Shown: positions 9,061 to 23,723, counted from the first letter of the stretch. The stretch: 64,000 bases of DNA from Corynebacterium sp. P4-C1 (GCF_030503595.1 NZ_CP129966.1:682001-746000); one strand, 5' to 3'. Translations and numbers: made by a program. The notes: generated from the sequence alone by a model not told the origin.

Positions 9061-9961
9061 TGACCGACAAAATGAACCTCATCCTCCGCATCGCAGGAAT
9101 GCTGATCCTCCTCGCCTCCGCTGTCTGGTCGGCTATCTACTTCAGCCAGCTCCCCTTCAACGCAACGATCGCGGCAATGAGCGCATTGCACGCGGCGCTG
9201 TGGTTACTGCTGGCGTGGCTTCTGCTGCGCAACCACCCGGGTCGCCCTGTTCATTCCTCTCCCGCCTTCATCTTCGCGGGGTTCGTCTCAGGTATGGCTC
9301 TGTGCGCCCCTTCAGTGACCACGAATGAATCCATCATCGCCTTCAAGGACTGGCTGGGCTTGGGCAGTTTGGGATTCGCTCTGCTGACCCCCACAGCCGA
9401 GGAGTTATTCAAATTCGCCACGGTGTTCATCCTGAGCACCATGATCTTCCGCATCCGCCGCCCCATTGAGGCCGTAACCATCGCGATTGCCGTCGGTTTC
9501 GGCTTCGCGGCGCTGGAGAACGCCACCTACATCTTGAAAGCGGCGCTCGATAACCTCAACTCCGATGTCGAGGGCTCGCTCTTGGGGTATGCCGCCCGGA
9601 CCGTCCCTGGACCATGGGGCCACTCGCTCTACCTCGGTCTCTCGGCATGGGGCCTCGGCGTCTTTTTGTGCCGCACGGACAAATCCCTCCGCTGGCGCAT
9701 CGGCCAACTGGTCATCTGGTACTTCCTCGGATTCGCCATTCACTCGATCTTCAACGCTTCAACCGAGCTACCCGGCGAGATCGCCCCGCTGGTGGCGTTG
9801 ATCGCGGTCATTGCGTTCACCTGGATCGGCGGAATCTGGCTCTACCTACGCACCCGCAAGATCGGCCGCCGAGACATCGCGGAGACGACTGGGGGGACTG
9901 AAGTCGCAGCTTCCGCACCGACTGTTGAGGAAGCTTCAGCCCGAGAAGCCAGGCAGCGGTC

Positions 9962-9965
<4 letters not shown>
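9060..9965 (+). CDS. PrsW family intramembrane metalloprotease
   Basis: A 301-residue polytopic membrane protein. It has the PrsW/CPBP-like motifs: a paired glutamate TAEELFKF (about residue 120), GFGFAALENATY (about 150), a histidine in GPWGHSLYLG, and His/Asn in GFAIHSIFNAS. PrsW-type enzymes cleave membrane-embedded substrates such as anti-sigma factors. The GTG start overlaps the upstream stop (TAGTG), so it is translationally coupled to the small membrane-anchored protein. Its own stop codon shares the sequence TTAA with the stop of the converging acetyltransferase gene (9962-9965). No anti-sigma factor gene is nearby. Confidence 0.88.
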
Positions 9966-11493
<1,528 letters not shown>

Positions 11494-12525
11494 TTAACCG
11501 AACACGGAACGGGCAGTCTTGATCCGGTACTCCGGAACGCGCTTCAACTGGCCCACGGCATCCGCGAGCGGGACGAGCGCGATTTCTTCGCCGTGGAGTG
11601 CGACAGTGGTACCGAAATTGCCTTCGTGTGCGGCGCGAGCGGCATGGATACCGTAGCGGGTGGCGAGGACACGGTCATAGGCCGTCGGGGTGCCGCCGCG
11701 CTGCGTGTGGCCGAGCACGGTCGTGCGCACGTCGTAGCCTAGGCGGCGCTTGATCTCGTCGCCGATGATCTGGCCCATGCCGTTGAAGGTCTTGTGGCCG
11801 AATTCGTCCTCCTCGCCGAGGCCCGCGTCCATGGTGCCCTCCTTGGGCACAGCGCCCTCGGCGACGACGATGATGCCGTACTTCTCCCCCATCTGGAAAC
11901 GGCGCTCCATCGCCTTGCAGATGTCCTCGATGTCGAAGGGGTCCTCCGGGATGACCGTGTAGTGCGCGCCGCCGGCCATGCCCGCGTGGAGCGCGATCCA
12001 GCCGACGTGACGGCCCATGACCTCGACAATGAGGATGCGGTTGTGGGATTCCGCCGTGGTGTGCAAACGATCGATGGCATCCGTTGCCACCGACACCGCC
12101 GTGTCGAAGCCGAAAGTGTAGTCGGTCGCGTTGACGTCGTTGTCGATCGTCTTCGGCACACCCACCACCGGAATACCGTTGTCGGAGAGCCACTTGGCGC
12201 CCTTGAGGGTGCCTTCGCCGCCGATCGGGATCAGCGCGTCAATACCGGCATCCTCGAGGTTCGCCTTGATCTGGTCCAAGCCGGCCTTGAACTTGTCCGG
12301 GTGCAGGCGGCCGGTGCCCAAAATGGTGCCGCCGCGCAGCAGGATCGAATCGATGAAGGCGTCGTCGTACAAATCCTGGCGAAGGTCCTCCATGAGACCT
12401 ACCCAGCCGTCCTGGTAGCCGACAACGGTAGAGCCGTATTCCGAGCTCGCGGTGCGGACAATGCCGCGGATGACAGCGTTGAGGCCGGGGCAGTCGCCGC
12501 CGGAAGTAAGTGTGGCAAGACGCAT
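11494..12525 (-). CDS. pfkA: ATP-dependent 6-phosphofructokinase
   Basis: PfkA phosphorylates fructose-6-phosphate, the committed step of glycolysis. The 343-residue protein has [14 protein letters not shown] at the N-terminus (nucleotide binding), GGEGTLKGA and PKTIDNDV with the catalytic Asp. The Gly in GGEGT, where pyrophosphate-dependent relatives carry Asp, argues for ATP as phosphoryl donor. Start ATG 12525 gives [17 protein letters not shown] lies 7 nt upstream, in line with a leaderless mRNA. It sits between the MFS exporter and the epimerase on the minus strand. Confidence 0.96.
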   Translation of the reverse strand: MRLATLTSGGDCPGLNAVIRGIVRTASSEYGSTVVGYQDGWVGLMEDLRQDLYDDAFIDSILLRGGTILGTGRLHPDKFKAGLDQIKANLEDAGIDALIPIGGEGTLKGAKWLSDNGIPVVGVPKTIDNDVNATDYTFGFDTAVSVATDAIDRLHTTAESHNRILIVEVMGRHVGWIALHAGMAGGAHYTVIPEDPFDIEDICKAMERRFQMGEKYGIIVVAEGAVPKEGTMDAGLGEEDEFGHKTFNGMGQIIGDEIKRRLGYDVRTTVLGHTQRGGTPTAYDRVLATRYGIHAARAAHEGNFGTTVALHGEEIALVPLADAVGQLKRVPEYRIKTARSVFG

Positions 12526-12532
12526 ATGACCC

Positions 12533-12538
12533 AGACTA
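12533..12538 (-). promoter_or_regulatory. Putative -10 box (TAGTCT) for pfkA
   Basis: TAGTCT lies 7 nt before the pfkA ATG, in the short gap after the MFS gene. It allows pfkA to be transcribed independently of the gatCA-MFS unit. Confidence 0.4.
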
Positions 12539-12544
12539 GCGCGA

Positions 12545-13871
12545 TTAAGTAGCGCTGTCCGCGCCGTGCGGAACCTTATTGCCCTTCCTGGTGCGCAGCG
12601 GAATTGAAGCAGCGGCACCGACGAGCATCGCCGCCAGCGGAAGGGCGACCGCCTTCCCCGCGGTGGCCTCGATCGGCCCGGCGGCGAGCACTGTGCCCAT
12701 CAATGCGACACCGAGGACGCTTCCCACCTGGCGGGCGGTGTTGTACAACCCGGACGCCGCGCCGGTCTGCCCCTCCGCAACGCCCCTCATGGTCACCGCC
12801 GCGTTCGGTGCCCACACGAAAGCCCCGCCGATTCCCAGCAACGCGGTCACGGCGGCGAACCACCACACGTCCGCGGATGCGCCGATCAAAACGATGGCGA
12901 ACCCCAAGCCCGCCGCGCACACGAGAAAGCCGCCGACGCACAGCAGGCCGGGGTCACGCCGGTCCGTGAGGTAGCCGGCGGCAGGTGTGAGCACCAACGC
13001 GAAGACCGACATCGGCGCCGCGATGAGTCCGGAGGCGGTCGGCGATGCCCCGGCGACTGTCTGCAACCAGTACATCAACGGGATGAACATCGACGCCACA
13101 GTGAAGCCCATCGCGGCAACGCCGACGGCACCGAGGGCGAAGGAACGGTCGCGGACGAGTTCCAGGGGTAGGAAGCCTCTGTCCTCGCCGCTGCGCGCAG
13201 CTAGGAAGAGGGCAGCGAGACTCACGACGCCGAGTGCGATGCTCAGCCACTCGCCGTACTGGATGCCGTAGACCAAGCACCCGAGTCCGCCGAAGGACAG
13301 CAGGACGGGAAGAAAATAGATCCGCTGCTGCCCCGCCGGCAGCTTCGGCAGCGCGACCAGGCCGGCGACAAGTGCGGCGGCACCAAGCCCCGCCTGGGCG
13401 AAGAACGCGGCGCGCCAGCCAGCCGATTCAGCTATGGCGCCGCCAGCCACCGGACCTATCAGGGAGGCGACCGAACCGATCACACCCCACGCGGCAAAGG
13501 CGCGCCCCTGGGTGTCTTCGTTGAAAACACGAGGAATCAGCCCGAAGGCCTGCGGCAGGAAAACAGCGGCACCGAAGCCCTGCACCCCGCGCGCGACAAC
13601 GAGGGAGCCGAACGACCAGGATGCCCCCGCGAACACGAGGGCAGCTACATAGACCGCCAGGCCGATGAGGAACACGCGGCGCTGACCGTAGGCGTCGCCC
13701 AACCGGCCGGTCGCCGGCATGGGGGCCACGGTGCACAGCAGGTACACGCTGGTCAGCCACACCGCATTGCCCACGTCGAAAGGCAGCATCGGGGTGATCA
13801 CGGGCATGAAGCCCTGGTCGATCAGAACGAGAAAATACCCCGCGGCGAGTGCCGCGAGGGTATTCCAGGGG

Positions 13872-13888
<17 letters not shown>
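12545..13888 (-). CDS. MFS transporter, DHA2-type drug exporter-like
   Basis: A 447-residue major-facilitator protein with about 12-14 hydrophobic segments. The N-terminal half carries the proton-coupled exporter motifs [16 protein letters not shown] (TM1), the loop [16 protein letters not shown] (motif A) and the motif-C-like [19 protein letters not shown]. This points to the EmrB/QacA (DHA2) branch, which extrudes drugs or metabolites. The ATG at 13888 overlaps the end of gatA by 17 nt, so it is probably co-transcribed with gatCA, although no functional relation is evident. Confidence 0.88.
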
Positions 13889-15352
<1,464 letters not shown>

Positions 15353-15353
<1 letters not shown>

Positions 15354-15661
15354 TAGTCCTCCTCCCCCAGGATCTGCGGAACCATGAAGCGGTCGTCCTC
15401 AACCTCCGGTGCCTGGTCGAGGGCCTGGGTCTGGGTGAGGGTGGTGCGCTGGACGTCCTCACGCATTGCCGCTTCAACACTGTGCGGGTGGCTCATCGGC
15501 TCGACGCCTTCGGTGTCCACTGATTGCACTGCGGAGACGGCCTCCACGATGGTGTCCAGCTGACCAGCCAGCTGGTCCAGCTCCTCGTCGCTCACGGCGA
15601 TGCGCGCCAACCGCGCGATGCCTGCGACCTCCTCGCGGGAGATTCCTGAGGCTTCAGCCAC
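15353..15661 (-). CDS. gatC: Asp/Glu-tRNA(Asn/Gln) amidotransferase subunit C
   Basis: A 102-residue GatC that scaffolds the GatA-GatB interface. It has the family N-terminal helix [20 protein letters not shown] and the VEPMSHP and DRFMVPQIL signatures. The start codon is GTG at 15661 with GGTGG 8 nt ahead. It is first of the gatC-gatA-MFS unit. Confidence 0.95.
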
Positions 15662-15728
15662 GTTGTCCCACCTTCTTAAATCCTCGGGTTGCTCTTGACG
15701 CGCCTTATCTTACGTCACGCGGGATTGC

Positions 15729-16868
15729 TCAACCGCGAGCGGTAAGGCGCACGGGAAGCGACGCCCAGCCACCCACCGGGTGGATCTCCCGTTCCCCATC
15801 GCCCGCACGCGACAACTCCACGGCCGCGCAGAGCTCTTCGGTGAACGCCTGCAGCTCAATCACGGAGAGGTCCTTGCCCGGGCATGCGTGCGGGCCGGCG
15901 CCCCAAACCAGGTTCTGCGGCGCGTTCGCCTCCGGATCGAAGCCGTCGACGTCGTCAAACGTCTCCGGGTCGCGGTTGGCGGCGGTCCAGTGGATGCGCA
16001 CCTTCTGCCCCTCCGGCAGCTCCACACCGTCGAGCGACACGGGGCAGGTGGTGATGCGCCGGTTGCTTACGAACGGGGAATCGGCACGGAGGATCTCGTC
16101 GGCTATCGCTGTGAACTCGGCGCGGGAGACACCTTGACCCAAGCGCTCCTTGAGCTCCGGGTGCTGGATCAAGGCTTCGACGATCACGCCGATGCAGTAC
16201 GCCATGGAGCTCAGGTCTCCTGCGGTCCAGTTGCGCAGAATGGAGACGACCTCCTCGAATTCCAGCGGGCGGCCAAGGCTGTCGTCGTAAATCAGGCGCG
16301 ACGTCACCGAATCATCCGGATTCTCCTGCAACGGTGCGACGACGGAACGGATGATATCGTCGAAACGCTCCGCCACCGCGGCCGTGCGCTCGAGCTGCCC
16401 GGAACGGGTGGCCGCATTGTTGTCCGCGACCCACGCGACCAACTCCTCGTTGACCTCTGCCGGCCACCCCAACCAGGCGGTCATCGCGCGGACCGCGAAT
16501 TGCGCGCCCACGTCCCCCACTGCGTCGACCATGCCTTCCTTTGCGGCATCGGCGATGATGGCCCGGGCAATCTCCCGGAACGCCGGTTCGAGCCCCTCGA
16601 CGGCGGGAGCATCGAGGTAGCGCTCGATCATCGTGCGGACCTTGGCGTGCTCTTCACCGTCAAGGCCGTTGGGCAGCTGCATGAAGCGCGACACGGCGGA
16701 AGAAAACTTCTCCGGTGTCTCGGCCACCTCGCGCGCGAGGTCATGCCCTGTGACAACGACCTCGTCGCCGTCCTTCGCCAGCCTCGTTCCGGCGCCGAGC
16801 AGGGCGTCCGCGAATGCGCGGGGCTCAGTTCCCGCCAGGGTGGACTCGTCGAGTCCATTCGGCTGCAT
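15729..16868 (-). CDS. Cytochrome P450
   Basis: A 379-residue soluble P450. It has the K-helix ExxR motif (EILR, about residue 258) and the heme-ligand loop WGAGPHACPGKDLS near residue 335, whose Cys is the thiolate ligand. The I-helix region reads TAGDLSSMAYCIG, lacking a textbook acid-alcohol pair. P450s hydroxylate organic substrates using electrons from ferredoxin or flavodoxin; no ferredoxin or reductase gene lies nearby, so the redox partner and substrate are unknown. The ATG at 16868 is preceded by a strong GGAGGT 7 nt upstream. It is divergent from the ACT-domain gene. Confidence 0.93.
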   Translation of the reverse strand: MQPNGLDESTLAGTEPRAFADALLGAGTRLAKDGDEVVVTGHDLAREVAETPEKFSSAVSRFMQLPNGLDGEEHAKVRTMIERYLDAPAVEGLEPAFREIARAIIADAAKEGMVDAVGDVGAQFAVRAMTAWLGWPAEVNEELVAWVADNNAATRSGQLERTAAVAERFDDIIRSVVAPLQENPDDSVTSRLIYDDSLGRPLEFEEVVSILRNWTAGDLSSMAYCIGVIVEALIQHPELKERLGQGVSRAEFTAIADEILRADSPFVSNRRITTCPVSLDGVELPEGQKVRIHWTAANRDPETFDDVDGFDPEANAPQNLVWGAGPHACPGKDLSVIELQAFTEELCAAVELSRAGDGEREIHPVGGWASLPVRLTARG

Positions 16869-16906
16869 TATTTACCTCCGATCGGGTTGAATCTGTCCGG
16901 CCCCCG

Positions 16907-16912
16907 ATCGTA
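16907..16912 (-). promoter_or_regulatory. Putative -10 box (TACGAT) for the P450 gene
   Basis: TACGAT lies 38 nt before the P450 ATG. Unlike most starts here, this would give a leadered mRNA with a good GGAGGT ribosome-binding site. Confidence 0.3.
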
Positions 16913-16938
16913 CGCCCGCCCTGGACATGCCAGCTTGC

Positions 16939-16944
16939 TATAAA
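16939..16944 (+). promoter_or_regulatory. Putative -10 box (TATAAA) for the ACT-domain gene
   Basis: TATAAA lies 7 nt before the ATG at 16952 with no ribosome-binding site in between, a strong leaderless-promoter candidate. Confidence 0.5.
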
Positions 16945-16951
16945 TAGGTCC

Positions 16952-17626
16952 ATGTCCTACCTGATCCGCGTCGTTTTGCCCGATACCCCCGGCAGCCTCG
17001 GTGAGCTCGCCGAGGCCTTCGGCATGATCGACGCGAATATCAAGTCTGTCGACATCGTCGAGACCACGTTCAACGACGGTGCCGCGCTGGTCACCGACGA
17101 TATCGTGGTTGAGCTGCCCACGGGCACCATGGTCGATTCGCTCATCACCGCCGCCGTGTCTGTCGACGGAGTGGAGGTCGATTCGATCCGCCCGTTCACC
17201 GGCCGCGTCGACCGCCGCGAGCAGGTGCAGATGCTGGCGCGCGTCGCAAACCAAGTCAACGACCTGCCCGCCGCAATGCAGGAACTCGTTTCCGTCATGC
17301 CGCTCGCCTTGACATCCTCGTGGGCGGTCGTCCTTCGCGACACCGGCAAAGGCAGCGAGCGCGTCGCCGCATCCCAGGCTGCACCGGGAGACGACGGTTC
17401 CGCGCCCGCGCTTATCGACGTCTCCCATGCCCGCATCCTCCGCGACGACACCGACACATGGGTGCCGGAGGCATGGTGGCTCCTCGATTCCACCCTGGCG
17501 GTCACCCCCCTCGGCACGACCGGCCTCTACTTGATCGTCGGCCGCACCGGCGGCCCCGACTTCCTCGCTTCCGAAGTCACCCACATCGGCGACCTCGGTG
17601 CGATCGTCGGCGCCTTGGTGCGTTAG
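16952..17626 (+). CDS. ACT domain-containing protein
   Basis: A 224-residue protein with an N-terminal ACT domain (about residues 1-75: SYLIRVVLPDTPGSLGELAEAFG, then IKSVDIVE). ACT domains bind small ligands, often amino acids. The remaining 140 residues match nothing I can name. An equivalent protein sits next to ligA/gatC in related actinobacteria, but its role is unknown. The first ATG after TATAAA was taken as start, since the ACT motif begins at residue 2. Reading ends 40 nt before a clear terminator. It contains one exact GCTTATCGACG word (17410-17420), read as Leu-Ile-Asp. Confidence 0.85.
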   Translation: MSYLIRVVLPDTPGSLGELAEAFGMIDANIKSVDIVETTFNDGAALVTDDIVVELPTGTMVDSLITAAVSVDGVEVDSIRPFTGRVDRREQVQMLARVANQVNDLPAAMQELVSVMPLALTSSWAVVLRDTGKGSERVAASQAAPGDDGSAPALIDVSHARILRDDTDTWVPEAWWLLDSTLAVTPLGTTGLYLIVGRTGGPDFLASEVTHIGDLGAIVGALVR

Positions 17627-17665
17627 TTCCGCCTCCGGGAGCCACCACCCCACTAAGGCCATCTC

Positions 17666-17689
17666 AAAGCGCGCTCCGACGCGCTTTTT
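17666..17689 (+). terminator. Intrinsic terminator of the ACT-domain gene
   Basis: AAAGCGC and GCGCTTT arms around an 8-nt loop, ending in a run of five T (17685-17689), 40 nt after the stop codon. Confidence 0.8.
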
Positions 17690-17761
17690 CAATGCCCCCA
17701 CTTTCTCAATGCCCAAACTCTGAAACACTGACCAACCCAAGAATCCTCGACAATTGCAAAC

Positions 17762-17775
17762 ATATTTTATAATAT
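17762..17775. promoter_or_regulatory. TATAAT promoter inside an AT-rich palindrome (ArsR-type gene)
   Basis: ATATT-ttat-AATAT is a perfect inverted repeat that includes the consensus -10 box TATAAT (17768-17773), 9 nt before the GTG start at 17783. A TCGACA hexamer at 17747-17752 is a candidate -35. A palindrome on the core promoter fits autorepression by the encoded winged-helix regulator. Confidence 0.5.
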
Positions 17776-17782
17776 TGGAGTT

Positions 17783-18355
17783 GTGGACCAGCAGATTACT
17801 AAACTGACTCAAAACGATTCCATTTTATTGGAGCGGTTAGGGGCGCTCGAGGAGCGCGTCGCCGCCTTGGAATCCCAAGCATCATCGTCCGGCGGCACCT
17901 CCCCGCTCACCCGTACCACCGGCGACTACTGGGTCGTCGACGGAGTGGAGGCATCCCGGCCGCAAGCTGGCGCGCAGGCTGGAACAGATAACGGGCCAGA
18001 TAATGGCGCGCTCGTCTTCGGCGGCTCCGTCCGCGTCGGCGGCCACGAATACGCGTACCAGTGGCAGCGCGAAACGGACTATCTGCTGGGCCACGAATGG
18101 GACGAGTACACCGAGCGAATCGCCGCTATCGCGCACCCTATCCGCGGAGCGATACTCCGCCGGCTCCTCACGAAACCTGCGTCAGTCGCGGAACTCGTGG
18201 AGGAAGCAATCGTTTCTTCCACCGGCACCGGCTACCACCACCTGGGAGCCCTGCAGGACGCGGGGTGGGTAGCCAAGCTCAACGGCCACTTCGAGGTGCG
18301 CCCCGCCCGCGTCGTCCCACTGTTGACCATCATCGCAGCAGGAGAAGATCACTGA
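17783..18355 (+). CDS. ArsR-type winged-helix regulator with N-terminal coiled coil
   Basis: A 190-residue protein. Residues 1-35 look like a coiled coil (LTQNDSILLERLGALEERVA). A flexible Gly/Ser/Gln-rich linker and an unassigned central part follow. The C-terminal 80 residues form an ArsR-like helix-turn-helix (IAAIAHPIRGAILRRLLTKP, then the recognition helix region STGTGYHHLGALQDAGWV). No cysteine pair is visible in the DNA-binding helix, so metal sensing is unlikely. The start is GTG, directly after TATAAT. Its stop overlaps the next start (TGATG), so it probably regulates the serine hydrolase operon it heads. Confidence 0.8.
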   Translation: MDQQITKLTQNDSILLERLGALEERVAALESQASSSGGTSPLTRTTGDYWVVDGVEASRPQAGAQAGTDNGPDNGALVFGGSVRVGGHEYAYQWQRETDYLLGHEWDEYTERIAAIAHPIRGAILRRLLTKPASVAELVEEAIVSSTGTGYHHLGALQDAGWVAKLNGHFEVRPARVVPLLTIIAAGEDH

Positions 18356-19410
18356 TGACCACTAAGCAAAACAACCGCAACCAACAAAGGCATTTCGGTC
18401 CCGCAGCGCTCATCGTCGCTGGGGTCGCCGCTCTCGCGACACTTTCATTGCTCATCGCGTTCGGGCCCCGCCCCATCGCGTTGGCAACGCAGCGTACCGG
18501 CGAGGAGGAAATCTCCACTCTGTTGGAAACGGGCGCCGACCCTGGCTCCAACGAGCTCGCCGCTTTCGTCAGCGAAGGCGGGGAGGTCCGCTTCGGCGGC
18601 CTGGGCGCAGACGAGAACACTGAGTTTGAAATCGGTTCTCTCACCAAGACGTTCAACGGCGAACTCGCCCGCCAGCAGATCGAGGCTGGCACCCTGCGCC
18701 TCGACACTCAAGTCCAAGACATTATTGACGCCGCCGGCACTCCCATTGCTGATGTCACCGTGGAAGAGCTTCTCAACCACACGTCCGGACTGTCGCGGCT
18801 CGAAAGCATTGGTCTCCCGCAGTTCCTCTCCATGATGCTGCGCAACGGCGGGAACCCGTACCGCGGAGATACCCCAGAGGATATTTTCGCTGCTGCCACT
18901 AATCCGAAGTTGAAGCTTAAAGGCCGCGGCGAGGAGAATTACTCCAATTTCGGCCATGCGCTGCTCGGTCAGTTGCTCGCCAAGAACGCAGGTATGAGCT
19001 ACGACGAGCTCCTCCGCACGAAGATCCTCGAACCCGCCGGCATGACTTCGACGTTCCTCGCCCTGCCCGGAACTGCCGACGGTCATCCGCAAGGACTCAC
19101 TTTGGCTGGCCGTCCCGCGGAACGGTGGGAAATGAATGGCTGGGCACCCGCTGGCGCGATTCGCTCCACTGCCAAGGACATAGCGAAGTACGTCGACTGG
19201 ATCTCCGCGCACGGTGGCCCGGACCTCGGCTGGGCTGAGTTGGAGGACGGCGGAACGGCATACACCTTCCACAACGGCGGCACCGGGGGCTACAGCACGA
19301 TGCTCGTCTGGGACCCTGCGAATCCCCGGCGCGCCGCCTTCGTGGCTAATTCCAGCGAAGCGAGCGTCGACGACCTCAGCATCACACTATTGAAAGGAAC
19401 CCAGCGATGA
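18355..19410 (+). CDS. Membrane-anchored serine hydrolase, beta-lactamase/class C penicillin-binding fold
   Basis: A 351-residue protein with an N-terminal membrane anchor (about residues 15-36) and an exported serine-hydrolase domain. The active-site motifs are visible: SLTK (Ser95-Lys98), YSN (Tyr196) and a C-terminal HNGGTGG in place of KTG. Relatives include D-aminopeptidases, carboxylesterases and PBP4*-like enzymes; beta-lactam resistance is not implied. GGAGAAG precedes the ATG by about 7 nt, and the ATG overlaps the regulator's stop. The small membrane protein gene overlaps its end (ATGA), so all three are translated as one unit. Confidence 0.88.
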   Translation: MTTKQNNRNQQRHFGPAALIVAGVAALATLSLLIAFGPRPIALATQRTGEEEISTLLETGADPGSNELAAFVSEGGEVRFGGLGADENTEFEIGSLTKTFNGELARQQIEAGTLRLDTQVQDIIDAAGTPIADVTVEELLNHTSGLSRLESIGLPQFLSMMLRNGGNPYRGDTPEDIFAAATNPKLKLKGRGEENYSNFGHALLGQLLAKNAGMSYDELLRTKILEPAGMTSTFLALPGTADGHPQGLTLAGRPAERWEMNGWAPAGAIRSTAKDIAKYVDWISAHGGPDLGWAELEDGGTAYTFHNGGTGGYSTMLVWDPANPRRAAFVANSSEASVDDLSITLLKGTQR

Positions 19411-19673
19411 TTAATTTGGTACTCACGATCGTTATTCTCGCGCTCGCCACGTTCACTGCGGTGCGCGGAGTACGCTCCCCCATTGTCGGGCTTATCGACG
19501 CCGTCTTCACCGTCCTCATCGTCTTCCTCCTGGCCCGCGGAATGAGCTGGAATACCGACCTGCCTGTGTTTGCGTGGTGGTTGCTCGCTCTCTGGGGCGC
19601 AGCCCTCGTCGGGTTCCAGGCTGCCCGTGTGGTGGCACGCCCCCAGAGCGCCGGTGAGCACCGCACCACCTAA
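19407..19673 (+). CDS. Small integral membrane protein, unknown function
   Basis: An 88-residue protein with three hydrophobic segments (about residues 3-20, 27-45 and 54-73). I do not recognise a family. It is the last gene of the ArsR / serine-hydrolase operon, joined by an ATGA overlap, and may help export, anchor or modulate the hydrolase. It converges on ligA with only 13 bp between stop codons. One exact GCTTATCGACG word (19490-19500) encodes Leu-Ile-Asp within a transmembrane segment. Confidence 0.72.
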   Translation: MINLVLTIVILALATFTAVRGVRSPIVGLIDAVFTVLIVFLLARGMSWNTDLPVFAWWLLALWGAALVGFQAARVVARPQSAGEHRTT

Positions 19674-19686
19674 ATGAGGTCTCCCG

Positions 19687-22537
<2,851 letters not shown>

Positions 22538-22543
22538 GACCAC

Positions 22544-22574
22544 AGTGTGAACGTTGACGTTGGGGCAAGGTCAA
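22544..22574 (-). promoter_or_regulatory. MerR-type promoter/operator with 19-bp spacer
   Basis: On the minus strand, -35 TTGACC (22569-22574) and -10 CACACT (22544-22549) are separated by 19 bp. The spacer region holds an imperfect dyad (ACCTTGCC and GTCAACGT, 6 of 8 matching as inverted repeat). An over-long spacer with a central dyad is the hallmark of MerR-activated promoters; it lies 6 nt before the regulator's own ATG. Confidence 0.6.
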
Positions 22575-22606
22575 GCACTTCAGCAAAAACGTGTCGCGGT
22601 GCTCAT

Positions 22607-22612
22607 TAGAAT
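22607..22612 (+). promoter_or_regulatory. Putative -10 box (TAGAAT) for the exonuclease gene
   Basis: TAGAAT lies 7 nt before the ATG at 22620, a leaderless-type arrangement, divergent from the MerR promoter. Confidence 0.45.
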
Positions 22613-22619
22613 GGGCGAC

Positions 22620-23297
22620 ATGCCTACTTTCGACGCGAAGCGGATGCTCTCCTTCGACCTGGAGACCACGTCGGCGAATCCGCGGGAGGCACGCATCGTG
22701 ACCTCTGCACTCGTGCGTATCGACGGCCGCGACGTCACCGCCACCGAGCACCTCGCCGACCCCGGCGTGGAAATCCCCGAGCAAGCCGCCGCGATCCACG
22801 GCATCTCCACCGAGAAGGCCCGCGCCGAGGGCCGCCCCCATGACGACGTCCTGCGCGAGACCGTCGAGACCATCAGGCAGGCCTGGGACGACGGGTTCAC
22901 CCTGATCGTTTTCAACGCGCCTTACGACCTGACCGTACTGCGCACCCTCACCGGCGACTTCACCGTCACCGGCCCCGTCTACGACCCCCTGCTCATCGAC
23001 CGCGCCATGGACCGCTACCGCAAAGGCGGCAAACGCAACTTAGGTGCCCTGTCCGACTTCTACGGCGTGCAGCTGGACAACGCCCACGAGGCCACCGCGG
23101 ATGCCATGGCCGCCGCCCGCATCGCCTGGAAGCAGGTCAACAAAGTCTGGCCAGAGCTGTCGCAGAAAGAACTCGACGAACTCATGGAATTCCAGGCGGT
23201 CAAGCACTTCGAGATCCAGACGGACTTCCGGAAGTACTGCGAATCCCGCGGCCGCGACACCTCCGGTATCTCGACTAGCTGGCCGATGATCAGCTAG
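22620..23297 (+). CDS. DnaQ-like 3'-5' exonuclease (DEDDh family)
   Basis: A 225-residue exonuclease-fold protein. The DEDDh catalytic residues are visible: Asp and Glu in SFDLETT (about residues 12-14), Asp in FNAPYDL (about 104), and His/Asp in NAHEATADAMA (about 160-165). Family members proofread DNA or trim RNA. It is not fused to a polymerase or helicase. The ATG follows TAGAAT by 7 nt. The last 50 residues extend beyond the catalytic core. It is transcribed divergently from the TipA-like regulator and converges on a small membrane protein gene. Confidence 0.88.
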   Translation: MPTFDAKRMLSFDLETTSANPREARIVTSALVRIDGRDVTATEHLADPGVEIPEQAAAIHGISTEKARAEGRPHDDVLRETVETIRQAWDDGFTLIVFNAPYDLTVLRTLTGDFTVTGPVYDPLLIDRAMDRYRKGGKRNLGALSDFYGVQLDNAHEATADAMAAARIAWKQVNKVWPELSQKELDELMEFQAVKHFEIQTDFRKYCESRGRDTSGISTSWPMIS

Positions 23298-23312
23298 CTG
23301 CCAACGCGGGCT

Positions 23313-23711
23313 TTAGCCGATGTGGCTGAGTTCGGGCGTGTTGTGCACTTGCTCGACAAACTCCGCGACTCCGGCTTCGTCGCCGCAGGTGTCGATTGCG
23401 ACCTTCTTCCCGCTGGCGAATTCCACCATGAGCACATCAGCTTTTGGTTCTTGGTGGAGTGCGGCGACCTCCGCAACGGGAACAATGCTCTCGCCATCCC
23501 CGGCATCGTAGGTCACCGTGCCGTCACCAATGGCGACGGAGTGCTTACCCGAGAAAGGAAGCATCACGACTCCCAGGGCGAGGCCGATGGTGAAGGAGAT
23601 GAGGAGATCGTCGAAAAGCAGCCAAGACGCGATCATGAATCCGACGGCGGTCCCGATACACAGGACCCAGTTGCTCTCTTTCTTCTGCCACTTCAGCCCG
23701 TTGTTTCCCAT
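23313..23711 (-). CDS. Small membrane protein with cytoplasmic domain, unknown function
   Basis: A 132-residue protein I cannot assign. Two hydrophobic segments (about residues 14-31 and 35-52) are followed by an 80-residue soluble domain rich in beta-type sequence (VAIGDGTVTYDAGDGESIVP), resembling a bacterial PH-like fold, though that is only an impression. TATGAT (23718-23723) lies 6 nt before the ATG. It converges on the exonuclease gene. Confidence 0.65.
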   Translation of the reverse strand: MGNNGLKWQKKESNWVLCIGTAVGFMIASWLLFDDLLISFTIGLALGVVMLPFSGKHSVAIGDGTVTYDAGDGESIVPVAEVAALHQEPKADVLMVEFASGKKVAIDTCGDEAGVAEFVEQVHNTPELSHIG

Positions 23712-23717
23712 GCTTCC

Positions 23718-23723
23718 ATCATA
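23718..23723 (-). promoter_or_regulatory. Putative -10 box (TATGAT) for the small membrane protein
   Basis: TATGAT lies 6 nt before the ATG at 23711, near-consensus and leaderless-type; the intervening GGAAGC could alternatively act as a short ribosome-binding site. Confidence 0.4.

Noticed and set aside
18355..19410. Beta-lactamase conferring antibiotic resistance
   Set aside because: SxxK and YxN alone do not separate beta-lactamases from esterases or peptidases of the same fold; the KTG motif is replaced, so only the fold is claimed.
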